From Amborella trichopoda (lineage: Eukaryota > Streptophyta > Magnoliopsida > Amborellales > Amborellaceae): 64,000 nucleotides of DNA. Below, piece after piece: positions 56,852-64,000 of the stretch. The notes under the pieces were generated by a model, which was given only the letters and a program-made list of their open reading frames with translations, ran no database searches and was not told where the DNA came from. Location: the NCBI RefSeq assembly GCF_000471905.2, contig NW_006498549.1:1119284-1183283 (forward strand), written 5' to 3'. The position numbers were made by a program, and so were the translations under genes. Numbering within the stretch: position 1 is the first letter of the stretch; each line of letters begins with the position of its first letter.

Positions 56852-57420
56852 ATGTCTAATCTAGGTTCAGAACATTGGCAAGCAGTTAAGTAGATTCTTC
56901 GGTATTTGAAGGGGACACGAAATGTATGCTTGTGTTTTGAAAATTCATCACTGGAAGTTGTTGGTTATGTAGATGCAGATTACGCAGGATGTCGTGATAT
57001 TAGAAGGTCTACCACTGGATATATTTTCATTATTGCTGGTGGTACAGTCAACTGGATGTCAAGGTTGCAAGATATTGTTGCCTTGTCATCAATTGAAGCT
57101 GAGTATGTGGCAGTGACTAAGGCAGTGAAAGAAATGATTTGGTTGAGAAGGTTACTTGACCAGTTTGGGGTGAAGCATGATAAATATGTTGTGTATTGTG
57201 ATGACCAGAGTACTATTCATCTGGCTAAGAATGCAACTTATCACTCCAAGACAAAGTATATAGAGGTTAGATATCATTTTATTTGGTTGGCCCTCGAGCA
57301 TCGAGATTTGTAGGTGGAAAAGATTCACACTCAGAAGAACCGTGCTAATATGTTGACAAAGATTGTCTCAACTGAAAAGAATATAATATGTAGAAGACTT
57401 TCAAGGTTAGAGGAGACGTA
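56852..57420 (+). pseudogene. Copia RNase H fossil
   Basis: The open segment 56906-57313 shows the copia RNase H pattern: VVGYVDADYAGCRDIRRST, then VALSSIEAEYVAVTKAVKE, VVYCDDQSTIHLAKNATYH and SKTKYIEVRYHFI. These contain the conserved D, E and D residues. It normally ends the Pol polyprotein and removes RNA after copying. It has a small number of breaks. Confidence 0.88.
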
Positions 57421-57492
57421 ACTCAGGTGGATGGAGAATGGTGCATTGGTGATTATTTCAAAGACTTTTTGATTTGACTTCAAGTGGGAGAT

Positions 57493-58139
57493 TGTTATAT
57501 GTGTGAAAACAAATCACACATGTGGGAGTTTTATTTAACTTTTGTCTCTTTATTTTGGGCCATTGGATTGCATCTAATCTAATGGTTGTGGTGTTGTAGG
57601 AACTTTACTCTTTTAAAGGGATTATAACCCTTTTGTTTAGTGTGAGAAAGAGTGAAAAAAATATAGAGAGATTGAGGTTGCAAGTGGGTTTTCTCTTGAG
57701 GGCTTAGTATGCCCTGTTTTAGAGACCGAAAGTGGGCAAAAGGACTTGAACTTCGTTGTGGGTTTGTTGTGTGCCTTGTCTTTGTGAGAGAAATTGTTAA
57801 AGATAATTCATTTTTGGGTGTTCTTGGAGCCTTGTTTTTTGGCTCAGTTTAGAGTGAGAAAGACTTGTTGGAAATTGATATTTTGATGTGAATTTCACCT
57901 TGTAATCTACCCAAATCAGTAAGTAAAGTCTCGTGCCATTCTTCCGGGGATGAAGGCTACGATTTGTGACCGAGTCATGTTAAATCTTTGTGCTCAATGG
58001 ATTGAATGTTGGTGGATTTTTATTGTATGTTCTTGCTTTGATATTGTGTAGTTTCCATTGATTGTTTATATTGATATGAATGCACAATAGTTGTGAATGT
58101 TATAAACCCTTGTTGAATTTTTACATATTCATCCCAACA
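57493..58139 (+). mobile_element. Copia 3' LTR (647 bp)
   Basis: It starts TGTTATATGTGTG immediately after the purine tract and ends TTCATCCCAACA. It contains ACTCTTTTAAAGGGAT near 57607, a possible promoter area. The sequence following 58139 is ATAAC; the partner duplication cannot be tested because the element's left end is absent. Confidence 0.82.
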
Positions 58140-59229
58140 ATAACTGTATAAAATAATAAAACTTCCTGAACTCGAATAAGAGAAGGAGAAAGTGTCCACC
58201 CCAAAAATAGGGTCATATCTCAGTTGGACTCTAAAGTCTAGACCTAGGTTCTTAGAGGGGCCATTTGCATAATTGTGGAGAGGCCTCTCTAGGAAGAAAG
58301 TCACTATTCTACATTTAGATAGCAAGAGCATGACAGAGAGGCATCTCTTAGAGAGAGGCCTCACCATGTTTTTGCCCCAAAAATACGGAAAACACTATTT
58401 CTCTAAAATGGCGTAATAACGCTTTCGTGGATAAGAGCAAGTCTACCCTACTGTATAAAACTTATATATTTACTCCTATCAAACTGTCCATTATAAATGA
58501 TCGACTGAGATGGCTCCAATCATAATGTCACGCCTCTATACTATTTTATTTTAATATTTTTTAGGAAAACACTTTGACACCAAATTTTGGGTATCCACTC
58601 CTCTGACCAAAATACTCTTGAAACTTTCAAGGGTATATTGGTCATTTTATTTTGTCAAAAATAGTTTTTGAAAATTATTTTTACATCTACCCTATTGAGA
58701 TGATGACATATACCAAATTTCATATCCATATAATTTGTTAACAAACATTAAAATAAAATACTTTAAAGTTGCAGATCTAGATCAAATAATCAGTTGCTTG
58801 GCTGGGTGGGGGAGGAAGTATATATCTTTTATTAAGTAGGAAACTTATGGAAACTTTTCCTACATGGATTTGAAAGAATGAATTCAATTCATCATACTAA
58901 AGCTTTGACATCCATACCAAAAGGGCATGAAGCCACGTCTATCAAACTAAAGCTTTGGCATTCAAAAATTTCTTTTTACTTTTATTTCAAATATCTGAAT
59001 TCCACTTACATGTGCCACAATATATTGCTGGAAATTAAAAACAGTGCCCTAAAAACAACCTTGGATCTTTATTTTACTATCAATAGAAATAAAAACTATC
59101 CATGAACTCTAAAATTGCCTTTATAACAATTTTTAACACAATACAAATTTTTAAAAAATTACAAAAAAATAAAAAATAAAACTGAAAATAAATAAAAACT
59201 AATGGGAAGGGTTACTGAAAGATGCATGT
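58140..59229. other. AT-rich DNA, no feature recognised
   Basis: About 1.1 kb of AT-rich sequence with no convincing ORF, repeat array or domain. ORFs at 58020-58367 (minus) and 58878-59105 (plus) are short and show nothing recognisable. It may be older intergenic DNA. Confidence 0.4.
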
Positions 59230-59587
59230 TGTTACCCAACTAGGATTTGGTACACCCCACACCCGATTCCCTGACCAATGGCATACTTTTCCTCCTTAAG
59301 GAGTTGCTATAACTTCTTAAATATGGAAGCTTTGTAGGCTACCTCTCATTCTCTATGGCTTAAGAGAGCTCAAAAATAGTCTATTTGGTCCATGAGGGAG
59401 AGAAGAGAGGTCCCCCAATTTAGTGCCAGAGAGATCTTTCTGGAGTGAGAGAAATAAGATCTAGTGATTAGATTTCAAATAGGTTCAAACTCCTTAAATA
59501 GAAGAAAAACTTATCTCCTAATTTGAATAGGATCCTAATAACTATAAATCTTTTGGGTGGATAAATTAGGAACATTATCCTCTAACA
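59230..59587 (-). mobile_element. Possible small solo LTR
   Basis: Read on the minus strand, the 358 bp stretch starts TGTTAGAGGATAATG and ends GGGTAACA, so its ends are TGTTA and TAACA. A TATTTAAGG word lies about 105 bp in. These are features of a copia-type LTR. The flanking 5 bp do not match (CATGT and CTTGG), and no internal region is present, so this is tentative. Confidence 0.35.
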
Positions 59588-59743
59588 CTTGGACGCAAAA
59601 AATTAAAGCAATGAAATTTAAACTTTATCCCAATTTAAATTGAAATCAAACTTAAAATATTTTTTACATAAATCAAATATATAGTTTATTTACAACAGAA
59701 TAGTATACAAAATCAATAGATCTCAAACAATGCAATAGAATTT

Positions 59744-59965
59744 ATGGTTACACAAAGCGTGGAGGATAGTTCCAGATCTAGTCCAAGACGGACTATTGTT
59801 GGGGATTTATTGAAACCGTTGAATTCAGAATATGGTAATGTAGCTCCTGGATGGGTAACTACCCCCTTTATGGGAGTCACAATGGCTCTACTTGCAATAT
59901 TTCTATCCATTATTTTGGAGCTTTATAATTCTTCCGTTTTACTGGATGAAATCTCAGTGAGTTAG
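59744..59965 (+). pseudogene. psbH: psbH copy in nuclear plastid insert
   Basis: An uninterrupted 73-codon frame, the normal length of PsbH, the small one-helix phosphoprotein of photosystem II. It has the N-terminal region with Thr/Ser ([20 protein letters not shown]), then [11 protein letters not shown], a single membrane helix ([15 protein letters not shown]) and NSSVLLDE near the end. Compared with the plastid protein as I remember it, several residues differ (start MVTQS rather than [17 protein letters not shown] rather than GKVAPGWGTTPL). The start is fixed by the match to plastid psbH. It is expected to be non-functional here because it lacks a nuclear promoter and a targeting peptide and sits in an insert with a broken petB. 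Confidence 0.9.
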
Positions 59966-60054
59966 GTACAGAAAAAACAACTAAAACTAAATAAATAAAT
60001 GTATCACTTAGGTAGTTTGACAGTGCAATTCTTTTGTTTCGGTATTTCCAGAAT

Positions 60055-60060
60055 ATGAGT
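60055..60060 (+). pseudogene. petB: petB exon 1 (6 bp) in plastid insert
   Basis: ATGAGT, the tiny first exon of petB (cytochrome b6), immediately followed by a group II intron start (GTGTCTTC, close to the consensus GUGYG). It lies about 90 bp after psbH, as in plastid genomes. Confidence 0.75.
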
Positions 60061-60834
60061 GTGTCTTCTTATAATTGATCCTATTGATAGTACAGAGAGT
60101 GGATCTGTCGTCTCAATAGAGATGGTTCTATCTCGTCGGATATTCAATCTAGTATCTGAAACATAGACTCTTTTTCTATTATATGGAATAGATAAATAAC
60201 AATTTGAACTATGATTCATACTTGTTTTTTTATTCAGACCTCGTAATCGGGCTCAAAAAAATTCTCAAAGATCTATCTCATAAACAAAGTATTCGTTTTT
60301 CTTTTATTCAGAATAATACTTACTCCAACTATGGGAAAGATATTTCTCTTGATTTTTAGTCATTATATCTTTGAATAAATGATGATCAAATGGTTCCTAC
60401 TCGGAGAACCTTTTGGTTTTGAGGGTGAATCATCGTGGTTTTAATATTAATCTAAGGTTTCAATTGATTCGTAGGGTCTCAATAAGAAAATTCCTATCAG
60501 TTGTATGGTACTTCCATAGAAAATCCGTATTACTAGCAAAAAAATAAAATAGGGTAAACGAATATTCAAGAGGCCTGTAACGATCGACATAAAGACAAGA
60601 CAACATGCCAACTTGATATTTTTGGCATTATCCATCACAAATCAAAAAGAAGAGATTATGGATTTTAGCTCTTTCATATCTTCAGGGAAGATTGAATCAA
60701 GTAGCTAAAAATTTTCAAATCTCAGTATTCGTTGCAACCAGTATTCGGGTGGTTTTTTTTTCTTGAGCGGTACGAGACGAAATTTTCATATATGGTTCTC
60801 AGAGGCGGAGTATCTTTAGTTTACCTACCTCAAT
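60061..60834 (+). other. petB: petB group II intron in plastid insert
   Basis: A 774 bp group II intron. Its 3' end holds a domain V hairpin, GAGCGGTACGAGACGAAATT followed by TTCATATATGGTTCTC (about 60764-60801), then a domain VI-like stretch and the exon junction at AAA. ORFs on the opposite strand (60219-60004, 60638-60447) are chance readings of the intron. Confidence 0.82.
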
Positions 60835-61072
60835 AAATTATATGATTGGTTTGAGGAGCATCTTGAGATTCGGACAATTGCGGATGATATAACTAGTAAA
60901 TATATTCATTCTCATGTCAATATATTTCATTGTTTAAGGGGAATCACACTTATTTGTTTTTTAATACAAGTAGCTACAGGTTTTGCTATGACTTTTTACT
61001 ATCGTCCAACTGTTACATAGGCTTTTGCCTCAATTCAATATATAATGACTGAAGTAAAGTTTGGTTGGTTAA
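60835..61072 (+). pseudogene. petB: petB exon 2, 5' part (truncated)
   Basis: The first 80 codons or so of the cytochrome b6 main exon: [60 protein letters not shown], then [13 protein letters not shown]. The cysteine that binds the extra haem in cytochrome b6 is retained. One codon is now TAG (glutamate expected) after RPTVT, and the exon stops at GGTTGGTTAA where ycf2 sequence begins. It is a dead copy of a thylakoid electron-transport gene. Confidence 0.9.
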
Positions 61073-61074
61073 AT

Positions 61075-61345
61075 AACCTTTAGGCTTGTCATCAAGGAAT
61101 TTGTTCGGATATACTGAAATGGAAGGAAGGTAGGAGTTTGTCGCTAGGCAGTTGACCAAATAGGATCCTCCAGTTCCTATAGAACCCATCACTAAAATAC
61201 CCCTAGAAGGGGATGGGTCTAAGCGGAGCGAAAAGGGTTTTTCATGAGATGGGAAATGAGAACTATTAGCCCCACACGAGGTTTGTGAATAAATGATTGT
61301 CTGATAATGAGGAAGGATTTCCCAAAATATAGGGAAACCATATAG
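61075..61345 (-). pseudogene. ycf2: ycf2 fragment in plastid insert
   Basis: Read on the minus strand it gives [40 protein letters not shown] and [20 protein letters not shown], ending KPKG. This matches the ATPase-like region of plastid Ycf2, which includes the Walker A-like G-x4-G-x-S loop. Here the usual lysine after YLV is asparagine. The frame is open over about 80 codons, and similarity fades near 61345. Ycf2 itself is a very large plastid protein of about 2,200 residues, so this is a small fragment. Confidence 0.88.
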
Positions 61346-61838
61346 ATAGATTTTTCATCTTTAGATTTATCATGTTTAAATTTGAATTTTAAAAAAATAT
61401 GGGGCGTGTCCTAACTTCCAAAAACAAAAGGCCAAGGGAATATTCCCCCTATTTTGCTCAAAAAGTGGCGTGCCACTAAGTTACCAGGCGTGCCCCTTGA
61501 ATAACTCTTGTCCTAAAATTAGGTCGTGCCCCTATTTTGTTAAACTAGTTGGCATGCCACCTTTTAGCTAGAAAGGTGGCGTACTCCCCCTTTAGTAAAA
61601 AAATAGGGCGCGCTAAGTACGGTATACAAAAATAAGGCGTGGTCTCTAGGTTGCACGATGTGCCACTGTTGGGGCTAGTTCCATGGTCTCATGTTTGTTT
61701 TTTTTTTTTTTAGTTCTGAACATTTCAAAAGTAACATTTTATGAAAATTTATAGTAAAAGCAATATTATAAAATTATGAATAAAATATTTTAAAATCAAA
61801 GAAATATTTATGATAATCAAAATATACTAGGATTTGAC
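61346..61838. other. Non-coding stretch with repeated GGCGTGCC words
   Basis: Between about 61400 and 61670, variants of GGCGTGCC (GGCGTGCC, GGCATGCC, GGGCGCGC, GGTCGTGCC, GGCGTGGTC) occur about nine times, separated by AT-rich spacers such as CCCTATTTTGTTAAA. A poly-T run is at about 61698-61711. No ORF was recognised. The origin is unknown. Confidence 0.5.
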
Positions 61839-62479
61839 TGGTACCAATGGGCCAAAATAAGCGACAATAAGGATGCTCCACTCATCCCAGACTCCATGAT
61901 CCACAAATATTCTCTTATCCAACCCAATAAAGTCCCATGACCCACAGTCTCTTTGCAGGGGCTCATGAGTGACTTATCAAAGTTGGATAATAAAACATTG
62001 AGACTATGATCCTGGAATCAAGATTACAGTCTTCTCCTCTAAAGGCAAGTCTATTACTTGTCACTATAGTGTAAAAGGGGATTTTCTCAATGCACATGTA
62101 CGCATGTACCTCTAAAAATTACAGCTTCCCATGCGTTTGTTATATGTATATGTATATGCGTTTGTTATATGTATATGTATATGTTTGTTCAGGATTTGGC
62201 CCTTGCTCTCATAGGCCTACAACAGCGCACAGGAGACCACACAGTTCTCCTGGCTTACAAATATGATCCATACGCATCTCTCTAACCTCAACAAGGGATG
62301 ACCCACTAGAAACCCTTCTCGGTTGTGCCACATGCCCAAGGCCAAGGGTTTTAGATATGACCAGGGCCATAAACCGCCCAACCCGTGGTCAGTCACTACA
62401 CACACTCCTACTGAAAGTGTATATTCCACTATATATCATTTTTACATGCTCTCTGGGCTTTTAAAGACCATAAAACCCA
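61839..62479 (-). mobile_element. Copia 3' LTR (about 641 bp)
   Basis: On the minus strand it begins TGGGTTTTATGGTC right after the purine tract and ends near CCATTGGTACCA. The left boundary is less certain. It contains a TATATG microsatellite (about 62137-62190). The ORFs at 62217-62429 and 62323-62562 are not genes. Confidence 0.6.
62137..62190. repeat. TATATG microsatellite
   Basis: Two runs of TATATGTATATGTATATG are separated by CGTTTGT, inside the copia LTR. Confidence 0.7.
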
Positions 62480-62489
62480 ATATCTCCCA

Positions 62490-62900
62490 CTTGGCCTTTG
62501 AAGGCCATATAATCACTCTCTTTCACTTTCTCTCAAGCCCATCCCATGTACACATTTGGTAAAAACTTTTGCTGCCAATCCTTTTATCGAAGGATCCAAT
62601 AACATGGTTTCAATTGGGAGATATGCAATCTGAATCTCTCCTGCTTAGATACTGTTGCGAATGTGATAGTAACCTCGGCTCTTTTGACACACATAATTGA
62701 TAATTGCTACCTAGTTGATGCAAAAGATTCTAATGCACGACACTTCACTGGATCAAATTTGAGTTGATTCAGGAACTTCTATATCCAGACTACTTCTTTT
62801 AGCTGCGAAACAACTTGCCACATAATTTGACTCCATAGTCAAGCATGCAATTATATCTCGTTTCTTTATCTAGCAAGAAACAACTCCACCTGCAAGTGTG
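62490..62900 (-). pseudogene. Copia RNase H fossil, minus strand
   Basis: The minus strand carries relatives of IAYLPIETMLLDPSIKGL, the tail that follows RNase H in many plant copia elements, near 62570-62640, and a YVASCFAAK-like segment near 62790-62830. It is strongly broken and assigned by motif and by position next to the purine tract. Confidence 0.6.
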
Positions 62901-63011
62901 AAGATATATCCGGATGTGGATTTTACTCTCATCTGGATGACCCGGATAATTCGCATATGAATATCCTTGAATCTGTACATCTGAACATCTGAATATCCTT
63001 GTACCTCCTAA

Positions 63012-63240
63012 TCATAACTCATGACAGAAGATAAAACTGGTCTTGTCCCTGAAATACCATACATTAGTGACCCAATTGTACTTTTTTATGGAGTTTTCTT
63101 TATGGCTTCTCAAAATTCGTTCATATAAAAAATGATGTGACAAGAAAACTTCCGTCTCCAATTGAAATACTGGCAACAAGTCATCCACATATATAGAGAT
63201 GAAAAAACATGTCACTCCCACTGATCTTGAAATATATTCA
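63012..63240 (-). pseudogene. Copia RT remnant, minus strand
   Basis: The minus-strand segment 63221-63012 contains FFISIYVDDLLPVFQLE. The Y-V-D-D-L active-site box at 63191-63177 is the typical copia version. It is a short remnant of RT. Confidence 0.7.
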
Positions 63241-63339
63241 ATAGCCCTACTGGTTTGGGGTTCTATGTCGGTTTATACTCTTTTAACCGATTTAGGGCTT
63301 CAGAATTTTTCCACTTAATAGATAGACATGGACTGAATG

Positions 63340-64000
63340 GGAGTGATCATCTTTTAATATGACACAGTACCTTTTGGACTGCTCATAGTGGCCACAATCA
63401 TAGGTCCACAAAAAAAAATATGGAGAACTTGTAATATGCCAGTAGCTCTCTGAGCTTTTCACAAGGACTTCTTAACCAGCTTTCCTTGATCATATGATTC
63501 ACAGACTTTGGTTAAGTCTCTATTTAGATTACTCAATAATCGACTCTCCATCCATGTATGGTTTATGTGCCCTAATCTCATCTGCCATATATATACAACA
63601 TAGTTATCATCATAACTCGAGACTTAAGAAATGAAATTCTTTATTGCAACTGAAAAGAAACCTTCTACAAGATGACCATCATGACTAATCGATCTCCATA
63701 GCTCACCCCCACCTTGTTACTAGTAAAAGTGGTGGAGTAACCTGCCTTAGCTAATTTAGTGACGGAAACCAAACTCTTCCTCATCTCAAGAGCATAAAGA
63801 GTTTTCCTTAGGACCATGCTTTTGTCATTCTCCAGTTAAGGGATGAAATCTCTAATACTTAAAATTTCATTCCCACCCAAATAGATATATTGATCCCTTG
63901 GGACAACAGGCTGGAAATTTCTATATCCATCCTTTGTGTTTGACACATGGGCAGTGGACCTTGAATCAAAACACTATGACCCTAGGTCAGCTAGTATAGT
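63340..64000 (-). pseudogene. Copia Gag-pre-integrase and integrase start, minus strand
   Basis: Minus-strand readings include a STAHVSNTKDGYRNFQPVV-like segment near 63960-63900, typical of the protease to Gag-pre-integrase junction, and WQMRLGHINHTWMESRLLSN near 63595-63535, the conserved L-x-H pre-integrase motif, followed by a short integrase stretch. It is broken and continues beyond the window edge. Confidence 0.65.

Larger units (their letters stand above)
56833..58139 (+). mobile_element. Ty1/copia element, 3' end with LTR
   Basis: RNase H region (56852-57420), a purine tract AGTGGGAGAT (57484-57492) and a 647 bp LTR (57493-58139) starting TGTTATATG and ending CCCAACA. The left side begins abruptly next to the Tat LTR. 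The coding part is fairly well preserved compared with the gypsy elements, so it may be younger, but the element is a broken fossil with only its 3' end here. Confidence 0.88.
59690..61345. other. Plastid DNA insert in the nuclear genome (NUPT), two joined pieces
   Basis: Piece one (about 59690-61072, plus) has the plastid order psbH, petB exon 1, petB intron, start of petB exon 2. Piece two (about 61075-61345, minus) is an internal part of ycf2. In plastid genomes psbH/petB lie in the large single-copy region and ycf2 in the inverted repeat, so the two pieces were joined out of order. Changes relative to plastid sequence, including a stop in petB, point to a non-functional nuclear copy. Confidence 0.88.
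61839..64000 (-). mobile_element. Ty1/copia element, minus strand, continues past the window
   Basis: Read right to left: end of the protease/Gag-pre-integrase region (about 64000-63600), part of integrase (about 63480-63340), RT remnant with the active-site box (63240-63010), RNase H (about 62900-62500), purine tract GTGGGAGATA (62490-62481) and a 3' LTR of about 641 bp (62479-61839). It is a separate family from the copia element at 56833-58139. It has many breaks, and its 5' LTR lies outside the window. Confidence 0.75.

Noticed and set aside
58020-58367. 115-codon minus-strand ORF next to the copia LTR
   Set aside because: It overlaps the end of the copia LTR and AT-rich flank. The low-complexity Ser/Tyr/Phe content shows no domain.
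60004-60638. Minus-strand ORFs of 71 and 63 codons between psbH and petB exon 2, one looking membrane-like
   Set aside because: They lie inside the petB group II intron on the opposite strand, and no plastid gene is known there.
59690-61345. Window considered as plastid genome
   Set aside because: Plastid sequence is confined to about 1.65 kb, has a stop in petB and joins distant loci, while everything around it is nuclear retrotransposon.

Overview
This window looks like nuclear DNA of a flowering plant with a large, repeat-rich genome. Almost all of it is nested, decayed LTR retrotransposons, and no intact host gene is visible. The plant assignment rests on two things. The dominant elements are Ty3/gypsy of the Tat lineage: long 2.6-3.2 kb LTRs, Gag with a C-x2-H-x4-H-x4-C knuckle, and RT followed by two RNase H domains. 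Near 59.7-61.3 kb there is also a piece of plastid DNA (psbH, petB with its group II intron, ycf2) embedded in nuclear repeats.

Layout. 1-2115: 3' part of a Tat LTR (+). 2116-11854 and 27758-about 28110: Tat element 1 on the minus strand, split by two later insertions. One is a small Tekay/Del-like chromovirus (3480-6618, target duplication GGAAG) in its integrase region. The other is a whole 15.9 kb Tat element 2 (11855-27757, target duplication ACCGT) in its gag region. About 28110-30988: 3' non-coding part of Tat element 3 (+). 30989-47403: an LTR-internal-LTR-leader run (Tat element 4 and the start of a further unit) in which neighbours appear to share LTRs. 47404-50016: another Tat LTR (+). 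50017-54462: 3' end of a chromovirus with a 3.6 kb LTR. 54463-56832: a Tat LTR on the minus strand. 56833-58139: RNase H end and 3' LTR of a Ty1/copia element. 58140-59690: AT-rich DNA with a possible small solo LTR. 59690-61345: the plastid insert. 61346-61838: a GGCGTGCC-rich stretch. 61839-64000: a Ty1/copia element on the minus strand that runs off the window.

The most interesting signal is in the 3' non-coding regions of the Tat elements. Elements 2, 3 and 4 all carry a TATA box pointing backwards (minus strand) at the same relative place. In element 4 this faces a minus-strand coding-like region (about 39793-40680) between the coding domains and the 3' LTR, an antisense gene module of the kind reported in some Tat elements. 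Beside it lie minisatellites, one of which holds 13 copies in an exact 35 bp register.

All identities, element ages and family names were judged by eye. No alignment or database search was run. The elements are treated as fossils: each has several to many breaks and none looks able to move by itself.
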